Notes: a model not told the origin generated them from the sequence alone. A stretch of DNA of 64,000 nucleotides from Equus caballus (GCF_041296265.1 NC_091695.1:12011001-12075000); one strand, 5' to 3'. Positions 45,801 to 62,029 are shown, numbered from the stretch's first letter. A program made the numbers and translations.

Positions 45801-46475
45801 AATATTCCTTTCCATGATGTAACAAAAGGTTGGTATTTAGGTCAACACATGAAAGCAAGGCGCTGGAGGAAGCCTGTGACCTTAAAAGCCTGCCAAATAA
45901 GACTTACTAACCAAACAACTACTGGGCATAAAACTAGTGAGGCTCGGGGCAGCAGAATCAGACAAAAACGCTCCCCATGTCCTGTATCCAGCCCCCCGCC
46001 CCTCCTCCCTGCCCCACGGAGTCCAGACTTTCCAGTATGAGGCTTGGCTTGGGACACGGGTCAGACCACATTTGCTCTTTTCTGAGCTTCTCCCCCGCTC
46101 GCCCTAATCACTCCCCAAGGCTCCGTCCCAGAACTCGACACAAACCAGCCGCCTCCAGCCCGGGGGACGAGGAGGGCCATTGCCCTGTGCAGTGTCTCCG
46201 CCCCACCAAGAGTCGCCTGGGAAACGGTCGCCAGGGAAACCGTTCTTCTCGCCCCCCCACCCCCCTGCCCGCCGGCCCTCGTCAAAAGCTCAGCTCAAGG
46301 AGCGGGGGAGGGGTGTGGAATGTGTAACCCAAAACCCTCGCCCCTTCCCCTCCTCTCACCCGTTCAGGATCCTCGCCTTCTCTCCAGCCTTTGCCACACC
46401 AAGCTAGGGCCACGCTCACCTCACGGTTTCCCCACCTGTCTGCTTCGCTTTCTCACCTGCGTTCTCTCCTTTCAT
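42836..46475 (-). CDS. KBTBD4: KBTBD4, BTB-BACK-Kelch CUL3 ubiquitin ligase adaptor (4 exons, two alternative starts)
   Basis: Substrate adaptor of CUL3-RING ubiquitin ligases. In transcript order the coding pieces are 46475-46457, 45545-44928, 44274-44168 and 43696-42836. The upstream start encodes MKGENA, then DSWQREKLAT, joining the internal start at 45516 (MESPEEPGASMDENYF). This gives 534 aa from the first ATG or 518 aa from the second, both being human isoform lengths. All junctions are GT/AG. The BTB domain is at about residues 40-150 of the short form (LFADVTISVEGREFQLHRLV, then YIYHGTVKL). A BACK region follows (LYTAAKHCAKAHLAQLQS), and Kelch repeats fill most of exon 4 (VVGGSIPRR, YSLGGKTLQ, IIYLLGGEEND). 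The stop is at 42836-42838. The IPRRMW loop at short-form residues 295-299 corresponds to positions 311-313 and neighbours in 534-aa numbering, the site of known medulloblastoma insertions in humans; here it is the ordinary sequence. Confidence 0.96.
43697..44167 (-). other. KBTBD4: KBTBD4 intron 3
   Basis: Donor GTAAGG at 44162-44167 and acceptor CCAATAG next to 43696 bound it. Nothing else is seen. Confidence 0.85.
44275..44927 (-). other. KBTBD4: KBTBD4 intron 2
   Basis: Donor GTAAGT at 44922-44927 and acceptor TTACAG next to 44274. No repeat recognised. Confidence 0.85.
45546..46456 (-). other. KBTBD4: KBTBD4 intron 1
   Basis: Donor GTGAGA at 46451-46456 and acceptor TTTGCAG next to 45545. 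The right half is within the shared CpG-rich promoter region. An alternative reading through the acceptor is open but lacks homology. Confidence 0.8.
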
Positions 46476-46622
46476 TCCGAAGCCAGGAACCCGGAACCTC
46501 TGCTTCCGGCCCCGCGTCTGCCCGGAAGAAGATCGGATGCACCCTTCCGCTTCCGGTCCGTGCCCTTGGGGCTCCGTGTCCTGTGGGTCTTGCCTCGGCT
46601 GCCTGGTCTGCGTCCGGAGAAC

Positions 46623-51547
<4,925 letters not shown>

Positions 51548-51610
51548 CTCCAGGGAAGGCATGTGGATCCTAGAAATGTAGCGCCTTATCTATAATTGAG
51601 TGTCCATGTA

Positions 51611-51616
51611 AATAAA
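51611..51616 (+). terminator. NDUFS3: NDUFS3 poly(A) signal
   Basis: AATAAA lies 64 bp after the TAG stop and is followed by GT-rich sequence (CTTCCTGTGTGC), a typical short 3' end for this gene. Confidence 0.85.
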
Positions 51617-52044
51617 ATCCTACTTAGACTCACCACTTCCTGTGTGCATATCATGGGCAGACGTGAAGCTGACTCAGGAGAGAGATGCAAGTAGGGGTTT
51701 TCCCTGCTCCCTTAGACAGACTACCAACCAGGAGTCTCTTTTCATGGGACTAAACAGTGCAGTTGCAGACTTGGTGACCTGCAGACCTGGATGTACTTCT
51801 AAGAGGGATTCTGGAGCTGAAATTGAAAGTTCTTATGGTCCATAGTGCTCAGGATGGGTGTGGCATGGTCTCTCCTGAGATCTGGAGGTGCCTCAACTGC
51901 TAGAGAAAGCCCTTCATCACAGCAGACTGTCTCGTGGCAGCTGACAGATCCAGGGGCCTGGGTGGAACCAGGGAAACACCCACCCACCCTCATCCCTCCA
52001 AACATGCACAGGGTTCCATGAGCCAACAGAAAGAGCCATAGCTC

Positions 52045-52243
52045 TTTTTTGTGTGTGTGTGTGTGGTGAGGAAGACTTGCCGAGTTAAGATCTGTACCAA
52101 TCTTGCTCTATTTTACCTGTGGGTCGCCACCACAGCATAGCTGATGAGTGGTATAGGTCTGCACCCAGGATCTGAACCCGCAAACCTTGGGCCAGCAAGG
52201 CAGAGCGTGCCAAACTTAACTACCACACCACCGGGCTGGCCCC
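52045..52243 (-). mobile_element. ERE SINE, minus orientation
   Basis: Ends CCACCGGGCTGGCCCC, with a GT run at its tail side (52051-52066). AGCTCTTTT and AGCTCATTT flank it. Confidence 0.9.
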
Positions 52244-52586
52244 AACACAGCTCATTTTTGAGTCTTGAACCCTGTATCCTGCTCCCGCAACCTGACAGCC
52301 CATTGCACTTGAGCTAAGGGAATCTTCCTGGACTCTGACCTGAGCTGAGAATGTTGTAAGCAAGCAAAGGTCCCAGGGCAAGGGTAAGAGACACTCAGGA
52401 GCTGCAGATCTGTCTTCCAGGGGACAGGACTCCTTACCCAAGCTGGTTGGGGGTCTGTTCAGCTGGTGGCTGAGTGCTGGAGGTGGAAGCGCTGGCCTCT
52501 GCCTATCTGTGGGGCCGCCCAGCCAGCCCGCCCTGCATTTGGAGGGCTAGGCTTTGCAGCTGATGCTCTTGGCTGCTGAGGGGCTC

Positions 52587-52632
52587 CCTGGAGGCTGGGC
52601 TGGGCTGGGCTGGACTAGGCTGGACTGGGTGT
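52587..52632 (+). repeat. Short GGCTG/GACTG tandem array
   Basis: GGCTG units repeat about eight times with drift to GACTA/GACTG. Confidence 0.75.
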
Positions 52633-53044
52633 CAGGGGCTGGGCTCAGCGAAGGATGTTTTGTGAGTGAGGACAGATAGTAAAGTAGCATTACTGCCTGG
52701 GCTCTTTCCTACCTCTTGGGAGGGCCAGGCTAGAGCTATTTGCTACCGAACACCTTTTTTTTATTAACTAAACATCCCACCCATCTGGGCAGGAACAGGC
52801 TGAGGGCCTGACAAGCAGGGAGCGAGGCTCCTACTGCCAACAATCAAAGATTCCACATTTCCATGGGATGGAAAGAGCCCCTGGAAGCCAAAGCCAGCCC
52901 CTCCCTGTTCAGCAGTGAACACTGACACCAAAAGCAGGGAACGCCAGAGAGCAGCCTGCAGTGAAAAGTCGGAGCTGTGTGTGGCAGGCGGACACGGCAG
53001 CAGAGAGCAGTAGGGAGAGTAAGACTCAGAGGACGTGTTGGGGC

Positions 53045-54634
53045 ATGGCTGGGACAATGCAATTCCTGGCTTGGCTAATGGTAGCCATCTGCCTCCTCCC
53101 AGGGGTGACCACAACCCAGCACTATGCAGGTACCGGGGCTTCAGGGTGGGGTGGATGGGAGCCAAGGAAGCCTCCCAGCTGACAGCAGTCACAGTTGCTT
53201 CTATCTGAGCCTAGCAGGGCCTAGGAACTGTGGGCATGGTGGGTACCAGTGCTAGAGGCGGGTAATGGTGTGGGCCCCACCCCCAGAACCAGAAAGGTCC
53301 AGGTGAAGCAAAGGGAGACAGCCCTAGGTGCCCTCACTGCTGGCCCTGGACAGAGTTGGGCCCTGGGCTTATTCTGGATGATGTGCAAAGCAGGACCCCT
53401 TGACTCGCCCTGGGTTTGGGACAAGCATTCCAAGGGCTAGGCAGCACCCCAGGGTGGGGGATGAAGGAGCTGCAACAGACATCCTGCCTTGCCTGGCCTC
53501 TGCCTTGCACATGATCACTACTGAGGAGCAAGCAAAGGGTAGGTTCTTCCCAAAGGGGTCCTCGACCTTTTGGGAAGGGTCATTGGCACTGTTTTAGGTC
53601 ACACTGTCCCCAGATGGTTGTAGGGAGGGGAAATGGGAAGTGAAGTGTCTTGTGACCCACTGGCCTGGAGCTCTTGGCCAAGGGAACTGCAGAAGTTCGA
53701 GGAGGAGTGCTGGACATTTGCCGAGGTGGTATCTGGGTGTGGGATGATGATTTTGGGATCACAAGACCTGTGCTTGGGAGGGTGAATGTCAATGTGCACG
53801 TGTGTGTAGGGGGAGGGGGCACGGGATGGCATTCCTGCTCTTTTGTAGATAGAACAATCTCTAGGCACCCCTCCCAGGCAGCTGAGGGACACTTCTAGGA
53901 GGCCGAGGTGTTCAAGGTGGAGCTTGGCAGCGGCCTGACTCCTCTCTGCTGCCCCAGGGCAGCCCATGAACAGCGCCAGCGTGGGAGGTGGCCTGCAGGA
54001 GCCAGAGGCCCCGGAAGTGATGTTTGAGGTCTTTCCTCCAGCCTGGGACATGGGGGTGGGAGTGTTCAGAGGTTCCTAAGCTCAGGGTTGGGAAGGGGGA
54101 TGTCTCAAGCTGGACCTGCTGGGGGAGGAGGGGCAACCCAGCATGGGTCCTACTGCCTGCTTATGCCCCGCTGGCCCACTCTAGCTCCCTGCCCTGCCCC
54201 TAGGCCCCAGCCCACCCCTTACATTGCTCCCCTTGCAGCTGCTCTGGGCTGGGCTGGAGCTGGATGTCATGGGGCAGCTGTACATCCAGGACGAGGAACT
54301 GGCATCTACACGTCCAGGCCGCCGACTCACGTTCCTCCTGCAGCGCCACGTGCCCAGTGACGTGGAAGGTGCCAAGCAGCAGCTGCAGCAGTTCCAGAAC
54401 CTGCGGAAGGGGCCTCCTCTTAGCCCTTGGGACTTTGAACATCTGCTCCTCACAGGCCTGTCCTGTGTCTACCGGCTCCACAAGGCTAGAGAGGCTGAGG
54501 AGAGGGGTCGCTGGGCCCAGGTCTTCGCCCTCCTGGCACAGGAAACACTCTGGGACCTGTGCAAGGGCTTCTGCCCCCAGGGCCAGCCCCCTTCTCTGGG
54601 GCCCTGGGCCTTGATCCTTGACCCCTTCCCCTGA
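53045..54634 (+). CDS. FAM180B: FAM180B, small predicted secreted protein (3 coding exons)
   Basis: Member of the FAM180 family; the molecular role is not established. Coding exons are 53045-53129, 53958-54028 and 54239-54634, with GT/AG junctions and consistent phases (one base carried over the first junction), giving 183 aa, the length I recall for the human protein. The N-terminus is a signal peptide: MAGTMQFLAWLMVAICLLPG, then VTTTQHYAG, with likely cleavage after about residue 20-24. No other membrane segment is visible. The body is leucine- and glutamine-rich (WAGLELDVMGQLYIQDEELA; DFEHLLLTGLSCVYRLHKA; WAQVFALLAQETLWDLCKGF) and looks helical. Cysteines in the C-terminal part (SCVYR, DLCKGFCPQG) could form disulfides. 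The gene lies 1.4 kb after the NDUFS3 poly(A) signal and converges with C1QTNF4. The upstream sequence lacks a CpG island, in line with tissue-restricted expression (inference). Confidence 0.93.
53130..53957 (+). other. FAM180B: FAM180B intron 1
   Basis: Bounded by the donor GTACCG and acceptor GCCCCAG. No repeat or exon recognised. Confidence 0.8.
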
Positions 54635-55789
54635 CCCTCCCCCAGCCAGACCCATCCTGGGCAGAGACTTCCATCTGGCACCTGCTTCATCCCACTGTGC
54701 TCAGGCCTCTGGGCGTGGCTTGTACCCTGGATCCCAGCTTACCTCTCTCCCATCTTCTTCCCTGGGCCCTGACAGGCTAAGAACCCAGACTCTGGGTCCC
54801 AGGCAGCAGGCACAGAGCTAAAGGCAGGACTTGCAGGCAGTATGTGTGTGTGTGTGTGTTGGGGTCAGAGTTGAGAAGCGTGTTTAAGAGATGCTGAAAG
54901 GGAAGCTGCCCCCAAGTAAGGCCAGGTCAGACCCTCCAACTCCCCCACGTGGCAGTCCATGAGTGGTCCTGTGGTCTCTACAGGACCTTTTAAGTGCTCA
55001 GCACCCAGTCCTAATTTAGATACTCTTTTTAAGCCCAACCAATGCTCTGGGGTCCCCGAGCCTCCAAGTTCCCCATTTGGGCTAGAAGAACAAAATGGAT
55101 TTTAGTTCAATCTGTTGGAGGAGTGGAGGGAAGAAGGTGGAGGAAATGTTTTTTTGGTCCATCTCAACAGGCTCAGATGAACACCTCAGAGGAGGGAGTG
55201 AGGCTGGGAGGAGATTGAGAGAGACAAGCTGAGGCTGGCTGGCGTAGCCCTGCTCCTGTGTAGCTGTCCCATAAAATGTTCTGTTCTGGCCTCCTGGAGC
55301 CTGTGTCTTTCTGTGTCAGAGGAAGCTGTTTAACCCTTGCCCTGAGCAAATCACCCTCCCTATCCTGGGAGGGCGGGAGTCGGGCAACCAGGTGTTAACT
55401 GCTCATCCCATTCGCACGCCCTGTGGAAGAGGAACGTGCTATTTCCTTGAACCCCAAGCCCCCAGAGAGGTAGCAGGTTGTTGCTCGTTGTCACAAAAAG
55501 GAATGAGCCAGACCGTAAGAGTGACGTTGCAGGTCAATGAGGAGGAGTTAGACAGAGGGGACTGATTAGAACGGGACATGAAGGGGAGGCCCACAATGGG
55601 TTAGGAAAGTAGGGTACAAATCCCCACCTCCTGGTCCTCCCAGGGCCTGATAGAATCCTGCCCTCTGACCCCTGACCCCGACCCCGCGCCTGCAGTACTC
55701 AGCGCCTTCCCGCGCCGCCCCCAGACAAAAGCGTCGCAGTCAAGACACAGGGCAGGACCCCCGGGCACAGAGGCGCCCCGCAGGCCCAC
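54635..55789. other. Convergent 3' region of FAM180B and C1QTNF4
   Basis: FAM180B 3'UTR and intergenic DNA. Contains a GT dinucleotide repeat at 54844-54859. A CATAAA at about 55271 followed by GT-rich DNA may be the FAM180B poly(A) signal; no AATAAA is obvious. Confidence 0.5.
54844..54859 (+). repeat. (GT)n microsatellite
   Basis: About eight uninterrupted GT dinucleotides. Confidence 0.85.
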
Positions 55790-55795
55790 TTTATT
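55790..55795 (-). terminator. C1QTNF4: C1QTNF4 poly(A) signal
   Basis: TTTATT on the plus strand gives minus-strand AATAAA about 83 bp beyond the stop codon, an unusually short 3'UTR. Confidence 0.8.
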
Positions 55796-55877
55796 AGCAG
55801 GGTGCAGCCGCGCCGGCGGGCGCTCGGGCCGCGGCCCTGGCTGGGCATGCACGCCCCGGCTCCTCCCGGGCCGGGGC

Positions 55878-56852
55878 TCAGAGCTCGGGGGGCCCGAGGC
55901 CCGGCGCGCCGGCGAGGGCGAGCTCGGGGTACACCAGGAAGCCGGAGAAGGTGATGTACTTGCCGTGGTTGCTGTAGGCGCCGTAGCCGTCGTGGTCGTG
56001 GCTCAGCAGCCAGACGGCGTCGCCGCGCTGCAGCGCCAGCATCACGCTCTGGCTCTGCATCTCGCGGCGCCGCGACGCGCCGTCGTCGTAAATCATGGCC
56101 TGCACCTCGTCCCGGTTCTTCATCAGCTTCACCGACAGCGTCTTGCGCGGCAGCTTGCCCAGCGTGAAGGAGAAGAAGTAGGCGCCCGGCAGGCGGCAGC
56201 GGAACACGCCGGCCGCCGCGTCGAAGTCGCCGCCGATGTTGACGAGCTCCGTGTCGAAGGCGAGTGGCCGGTGGCGCGGCCCGGGGCCCGCGTCCGAGCC
56301 AACCAGGCTGCGCGTGCGCGCCACCGAGAAGGCCGAGCGCGGCTCGGGGGGCGCGGGCGTGCCGCGCGCAGGCGCGTCGGCGTCGGCGTACACCAGGTAG
56401 CCGCTGAAGGTGGCGCCGGGCGCGCCGAGCGCGTACTGCGGGGCGCCGTGCAGGCGCAGCCACACCGTGTCGCCGTAGTCGAGCTGCAGCATGGCGCTCT
56501 GGCTGGCGGCGCGCTGCGCGCCGGGCCGCCGCTGCTCGTCGAAGGCCAGCGCCTGCACCTCGTCGCGGTTGCGCACGAGCATCACCGACAGGGTCTTGTG
56601 CGGCGCCTTGCCCGCCGTGAAGGAGAAGAAGTAGGCGCCGGGCACGCGGCAGCGGAACTGGCCGGTGGCCGCGTCGAAGTCGCCCCCGATGTTCACGTAC
56701 ACCTTGTCGAAGGTCACCGCCATCTCCGCCGTGCCCTCCAGCGGGGTGGTGCGTGCGGCCGAGAAGGCTGAGCGCAGCTCCGCTGAGCCCGGGGCCGGGC
56801 CCAGGGCCCAGCAGGCGGCCGGGCCCAGCAGGGCCAGCAGGAGCGGCAGCAT
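55878..56852 (-). CDS. C1QTNF4: C1QTNF4 (CTRP4), secreted protein with two C1q domains
   Basis: Secreted C1q/TNF-superfamily paralogue. CTRP4 is unusual in the family in having two globular C1q domains and no collagen stalk, and this sequence shows exactly that. The single coding exon encodes 324 aa, a few residues shorter than the human protein. A signal peptide ([16 protein letters not shown]) is followed by domain 1 at about residues 25-155 ([37 protein letters not shown]). After a Pro/Ala/Arg-rich linker, domain 2 spans about 170-312 ([38 protein letters not shown]). No Gly-X-Y repeat is present. The two domains share near-identical cores, fitting an internal duplication. A splice acceptor sits just upstream (exon begins at 56857), so the 5'UTR is spliced. 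The 3'UTR is very short, with the poly(A) signal at 55790-55795. The exon is extremely GC-rich, which opens long but meaningless overlapping frames. Confidence 0.96.
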   Translation of the reverse strand: MLPLLLALLGPAACWALGPAPGSAELRSAFSAARTTPLEGTAEMAVTFDKVYVNIGGDFDAATGQFRCRVPGAYFFSFTAGKAPHKTLSVMLVRNRDEVQALAFDEQRRPGAQRAASQSAMLQLDYGDTVWLRLHGAPQYALGAPGATFSGYLVYADADAPARGTPAPPEPRSAFSVARTRSLVGSDAGPGPRHRPLAFDTELVNIGGDFDAAAGVFRCRLPGAYFFSFTLGKLPRKTLSVKLMKNRDEVQAMIYDDGASRRREMQSQSVMLALQRGDAVWLLSHDHDGYGAYSNHGKYITFSGFLVYPELALAGAPGLGPPEL

Positions 56853-57004
56853 GGCGCCTGGGAGGGGGGCGGCAAGGGGGGAGAGGAGAGTTGGGCAGGG
56901 CCGCCTCCAAATGCCCCGAGCCCCGGACTGGGAGATGGGTTCTCTTCACAGCCCTGCCCTTGAGCCACAATTCCGACACTGTTTCCTACACACCTGAACT
57001 AGGT

Positions 57005-57189
57005 CAGTGGGTCTCAGCCTTCAGCGGGCCAGCGTCACCGGGAGGGCTTGTTAAAATACATGTCGTTGGGCCTCCTCCCCAGAGTCCCCATTGATTAGGA
57101 CTAGGATGAGGCCTGAGAATTTGCATTTCTAACAAGTTCCCCCTTAACGCAGATGCTGCTAGTCCAGGGATCACACTTTGGGAACCATT
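57005..57189 (+). mobile_element. MER5-type hAT DNA transposon
   Basis: GGGTCTCAGCCTTCAGC, GGGAGGGCTTGTTAAAATAC, GGCCTGAGAATTTGCATTTC and GATCACACTTTGGGAACCA in MER5A order, with inverted ends. Confidence 0.9.
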
Positions 57190-57836
57190 ACATTAGGCCC
57201 ATGACTCTTTTTTTTTTTTTTGGTAAGCATCGAACCAGTTTGTTAAGTGAAAGTGCGCACACCTATACCACAGACACAAGCAGAAATGCTTTGATTGAAG
57301 GGGCTGGGTTTACCCCATCCCTTTTCCCTTGGCACCCAGGGGCCCCGGGAACACAGGGAGTGGTCAGGGGGTCTCTGAGTTTCCTTCAGCCACCGGGTTG
57401 CTGCATTTTCCTGTGGCTATTCTGTGGTCCTTGGCCTGCCTCTCACTCAGGCGCTGGCTCTTTCTGATGCCCTCCATCATGGCCACTGTTTCAGCCTCCA
57501 TCTGGGCAGGAAAGGAAATAGCTGCTCCCTGACCCCTTTCCTGGCCTCTGACCCCTTCAAGGGTCAGCTCCCACACTGAACCTCTGGACTCCCCAGGGGT
57601 CCTTCTTGCACTAAAGAGGCCAGAACAGTTGGGCTTGAAGGTAGCTCTCTCCCCTGCCCCTTAAATCAGAGTAAGAGAAAGTGACTCCCTCCTCTGGGCT
57701 TGGGGGCTGCTCTTTGAGGGGAAGCAGGGAGTCAGGGGCTGCTGGAGATAGAGAGGGAGGGCAACAGCCCCAGCAGGGCTTTGGCTAAACCATGAGGTCA
57801 GCAGCTTTGTTCCTCAGTTGCGGGGAAGGGGAGAGA

Positions 57837-58005
57837 ACAGACCTGAGTTTGGGTTTTGGCTTTACCACTTATATGCTGTGAAACCTTAGGCAATTTCCTT
57901 AGCTACTCTGGGCATGGCTTCCTCTGTGTACATGGAGAGGAGACCTGCCTCTCAAGTTTACTGTGAGGATGCTCTGAGTTAACAGGTGTGAACAGGGTTT
58001 ATGAA
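57837..58005 (+). mobile_element. MIR SINE
   Basis: GGCTTTACCACTTATATGC, TGTGAAACCTTAGGCAATTTCC and GTTTACTGTGAGGATGC match MIR. Confidence 0.75.
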
Positions 58006-58589
58006 TGGCATTGCTGCCCAGGTGTGCAGATGCTTCTGCCCTTGGCCTTGAGAAGAACGATCTGATCAAGTTCTTGACATAAGGGATTAGGGAACTCCTG
58101 CTTCCTGGTAGGGCATAGGCTTTAAGGCTTGAATACCCAAAGGCCCTGAAGTGCAGACAAAGCGGAAAAGAAAATGAGTTGGCAACAGCCTAGGATGGGG
58201 GCTTCTACAGGGAGTGTGTGTAGCTTTGTGTCTCTTAGAGACACTGGGGCCTGCTGGGAAGTGTTGCCAGGTGCAGCTGTGTAGACGTGACCTACACAAC
58301 AAGGATGTTCACCTGGGGGAGGTGAGTCCTGGCATCTAGCCCATGTTCTGCTTGCCCAGCTGTGTGGAGCTGCCACACCTGGGGAAAAGTGTGGCTTTTT
58401 CTAATTCTCATACTAAAGACCCAAGTGCCTAGCCCAGCTGAACACTCTCTCCCTCCAGAGGCGGTACCTTTTCTAGTTCTTAGAAAGGCGCCCCATGGAC
58501 TAGCCGATACCCTTGGTGAGGGTGTGGGGAGGAAGGGGGCCCGTCTGCCGTGGAGAAGGTGTACCTCAGGAGTACTGAGTGCATTCCTT

Positions 58590-58770
58590 TTACAGAACCC
58601 TGGACACATCTGTTCTCATAGCAAACCTGAGAGACTGGTGGGCCCTCTCCCATTGCATAGATGAGAAAGCCAAGGCCCAACAAGGGGAGCCTTTGGGCCC
58701 AAGGTCACCCATGGAGCACTAAGGCAAGCCTTCAAACAAGGTCTTTGGGCTCCAAATTCAGCGTGCCTTC
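58590..58770 (-). mobile_element. MIR SINE, minus orientation
   Basis: CCCATTGCATAGATGAGAAAG followed by GCCCAAGGTCACCCATGG is the reverse MIR core. Confidence 0.65.
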
Positions 58771-59619
58771 CTCTCCACCACTTTTTCCTCCTAGACATAG
58801 ATATTTCCAGCCAACATGTTCTCTGCCTCAGTTTCCCTTTTTGCAAAAATAGAGGAGACAAGTGGAATGACTCTTAGGATCCAGGGCGAAGGAGAAAGCA
58901 AGCAAAACCAAACAAAAACTCGAGCATTTTGCCTTCTGAGAGTATGGGGATGTCTCATCTCTTCCTCACCCACTGCATTCCTAGCAGGTCCTGCCCCAGG
59001 AGCACCCTACCCCAGCAATCCCCCTGCCCCGTTGTGCACCCTGCTAGTCTCAGAGGGTCCTCCTCTGTGTCCGTACCCAGCCTCCGTTTCACCAACCACT
59101 GCCCATTTTCTAGATCCCTAGGTCCCCATCCCTCCCGAAACCCCTCCCTGAGCAGGGCAGAGGTGGGAGGGTGTCAGGTGGGCATCAGAGTTCCAGGGAA
59201 GGAAATGGCTGTTCCTGGCTCTGTCCAAGTGGGGCTCAAAATAGTCATCTTCAAAGAGAAAAAACTGGGATAGAGAGAGCTGGGCTGACCCAGAGCCCCG
59301 GAACCGACCGGGGAGGTGCAGCGATGTCAGGCTAAGGGCATCTCAGATGCCCCCTCCCCGACAAGCCCCCTCCCCGATTCCCCCCTCCCTCAAGCCCCGC
59401 CAGAACCCCCGTCCCCACCTACCTTGAAAGCCCCTCACGCTCCCAAGAAGATAAATCCCCCTTTGACAGAAGAAGTCAATTAATCCTTTCTCATGGAAAA
59501 AAGAATCCCTCAGAAAGGGCTACCCCAAACCCTCTCTCCCCAGACCTTCCTTCATCCATCCCTCCGGAGTAAAAGCCCTGGAGCCTGTTTCATGAAAAAA
59601 AGCTCCCAGGTCCTCCTTT

Positions 59620-60060
59620 CAGGGAAAAAGGACCCGAAGCCCCCGCGCCATCCCCCGCCCCCGCTCCCGATAAACCAGAACCCTCAGCTCCCCCCGCCGC
59701 CGAGCCGCCCTCACCTGGCTGCGGGCGGCGGTCCGCCCGGTTCGCTCCGAGCCAGCGATCCAGCTCCGCGCTCGGGCGCCGGGGCTGCGCACTGCCCGCC
59801 CGCGCTGCGGCGGCCCGGCCTGGCGGGGGCGGCGGGGGCTCGGCCGGTCCTCCGGAGCCGAGGCGGGCACCCCGGGGTGGGCGCGGGGCAGGAGGCGCGA
59901 GGCAAAGAGGACGGCTTGAGAGCAGCGAGCTGACCGGCGGGAGGAGAGGCAGGGGAGAGGCGGGGAGGGGGAGAGGGAGGAGGGGGAGAGGGAGGGCGCG
60001 CCGAGGAGAGGAGGGGGAGCCGAGCCGCAGGGCCTAGGGGCACCAAACGCGGGAGGCCCC
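59620..60060. promoter_or_regulatory. C1QTNF4: CpG island, C1QTNF4 promoter and 5'UTR exon
   Basis: A compact CpG-rich block with GC boxes and purine-rich GGGGAGAGGG runs on its right side. On the minus strand a consensus donor (CAGCCAG then GTGAGG, last exon base 59715) would splice to the acceptor at 56858-56859 in front of the C1QTNF4 start. The first exon probably runs from 59715 to roughly 59900; its 5' end cannot be placed from sequence alone. Confidence 0.7.
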
Positions 60061-60105
60061 TGCGCAGGCTGCGCCCAGCACGGGGCCCTTCCTCGTCCGT
60101 GACCA

Positions 60106-60122
60106 CCCCCCCCCCCCCCCCC
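60106..60122 (+). repeat. Poly(C) tract
   Basis: Seventeen consecutive C within a C-rich patch; the G-rich complement can form a quadruplex. Confidence 0.9.
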
Positions 60123-60164
60123 GCCTCCCCGCCCAGAGCTTCGTCCTCTTGGTCTAGAGAGCAG

Positions 60165-60250
60165 GATTCATTAATCCAAGTTAGCAGATGGGGAAACTGA
60201 GGCCTGAGGCAGAGGCCAAACTGGGGATGGCCCAGGGCACCCTGCAGACC
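60165..60250 (-). mobile_element. MIR SINE fragment, minus orientation
   Basis: CAGATGGGGAAACTGAGGCC followed by GGCCCAGGGCACCC resembles the reverse MIR core. Confidence 0.5.
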
Positions 60251-62029
60251 AGCCTCCTCCCTGTTTTGAGGAGACGAGACTGGAGCAAAGGCTGGACTAG
60301 CCTCTGGGCTGCAAGGACAATGGAAGGTGAGATTTTGGCTGGGACAGATGTCCAGGCTGAGTGGCATTGGGGGAGGGGGCTGAGGGAAGAGAAGGATAAA
60401 TGGGTCAATGTCACCAGTAAAGGAAGGGCTTAAAGCGGCCTAATTTTTCTTCCTCACCTCCAGATCTGAAAACGCCTATAGCTGGTTAGCAAGGAAGGAG
60501 GAAGGCAAAGCCCCCAGACATCAGAGGGTCAGCCTGGGCCCCCTGGGGAGGGGGTGAGAAAGGAGGGGAGTCCTTGGGGCAGAGTTGAGTTTTGGCTGGT
60601 CATACTGCTTCTGCAGTGCCTGTAAGAAGGGAGAGGTTGAGAGGGCAACGGGAGAGCGCCAAGGACCTGTTTGCGGAGGGACACTGATGCCCTGCCTAGC
60701 TGGGGCTGGGGTAGCAGGAGCCAGCAGGACATCAGGGCTGGGTGCAGCCATCTTCCCACCTCAGCACTCACCATAGGCCCTTCCCATGGCCTCCGCTCTG
60801 GGCTTGGACCCCACTGAGCGGGGCTCTGGGACTCCCTTCCTCAGGGCTGCTGTTCTCATGACAGCTGGAGGTGTCAGCCTGCCTGGCACTAAGCAGATAA
60901 CAGAGTGGATGGCTTTTGAAGAACCCCACACTCAGCTGCCAGCACTGGTGCCCTCCGTCTGCCCCTGGTTGACTCAGGAGGCCTGGTCTCTAGTCTGGAC
61001 TCTGCCACACACCCTCTGTGCGGCCCCTGAGAAGCCCAGTGCCCTGTGAAACCCCTCTGGAGCGCTCCTTCTGGAACTTTCAAAATTTACGTGACCCTGG
61101 TTAACCTAATACAGGTTAGTCCTCCTACAGGTCTGCACAATGATGACTGGCCCATTAAGTTTTCGTCAGGGTGCTAGGTGAATGCTGACATGAATGAATG
61201 AATATGTGCCTTAATGGGAAGGAATGAATGGAGGCATTTCAGGCTGGGCATGGGGTGTTTGGGGGCATAGGATGGAGCACCTGTCTAGCCCTATCCGACC
61301 ACGACTGTCTCCTTCACCAGCCTGAAAAGGCCTATGGGGAGTGCATGAGGCGGGGTGAGGGTGGGACGCGCCACACAGGGATGTAGCAGGAGGGCTGGGG
61401 AAGCAGGAAGCTGACCTGTGGCAGCCACAGCCCTTCTTAGGGCTTTGTCCTATTCTGGACCAGAGGGCAGGGCTGCCATCTTGAAAGTGTCTTCTGAAGG
61501 TGGGAGGGGAGGGAAGAAAGCAAGACTCCAGGCAGGACAGTTAAAGCCCAGTGGGGACCTGGCTCCGGCTGAAAGCCATTTGACACTTTCCCTGGGTCCA
61601 CAAAACGTTCCACCAGAGAAGTCAGAGTGGGGCGTGGAAAACAGTGGTGGAGGCAGATGACAGTAGGGTTTGCTTCAGGGGACTGGGACAGGGTGGAGGC
61701 CACTGGGAAAGGGATATGGAGAAAGAGGATGCCATGAGTTGGCGGGTGTCTAGGGCAGGCCGGGGTGGCGAGTTAGGAGGAGGTGGCCCAGGGTTCAGAG
61801 AAAAGAGCCGTCGGCGACGTCGGCATTCCTGCCTGCTCCCACTTTGTGCAGCTACCACGACACAACAGTAATTTTAAACCTGCTCAGATCTGGATGCTTT
61901 ACCTGCTTTCCTCCCCTCCTTTCTCATTTCCCCACTCCCTCCCGCTGCTTCTTGGGATCACCTCCTAAATAAACGACTTGCACTCAAGTCTTTGTCTCAA
62001 GGTCTGCTTTTGGGGGGAACCCAAACTAA

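Larger units (their letters stand above)
51617..53044. other. Intergenic, NDUFS3 to FAM180B
   Basis: One ERE at 52045-52243 and a short GGCTG array at about 52587-52632. No gene recognised; the last part is the FAM180B 5' flank. Confidence 0.7.
56858..59714 (-). other. C1QTNF4: C1QTNF4 5'UTR intron (inferred)
   Basis: Between the inferred donor at 59713-59714 and the acceptor at 56858-56859. It holds a MER5-type transposon and two MIRs; no coding exon. Confidence 0.65.

Noticed and set aside
55965-56771. 268-codon plus-strand open frame opposite C1QTNF4
   Set aside because: It is the shadow of the very GC-rich C1QTNF4 exon; its residues (long Val/Ala/His/Arg runs) have no domain, and the sense frame is a known gene.
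55699-56979. 426-codon minus-strand frame overlapping C1QTNF4
   Set aside because: Out of frame with the real protein, Arg/Ala/Gly-rich, and open only because of GC bias.
59493-60367. Open frames at the C1QTNF4 promoter
   Set aside because: Proline- and arginine-rich readings of CpG-island DNA without homology; better explained as promoter and 5'UTR.
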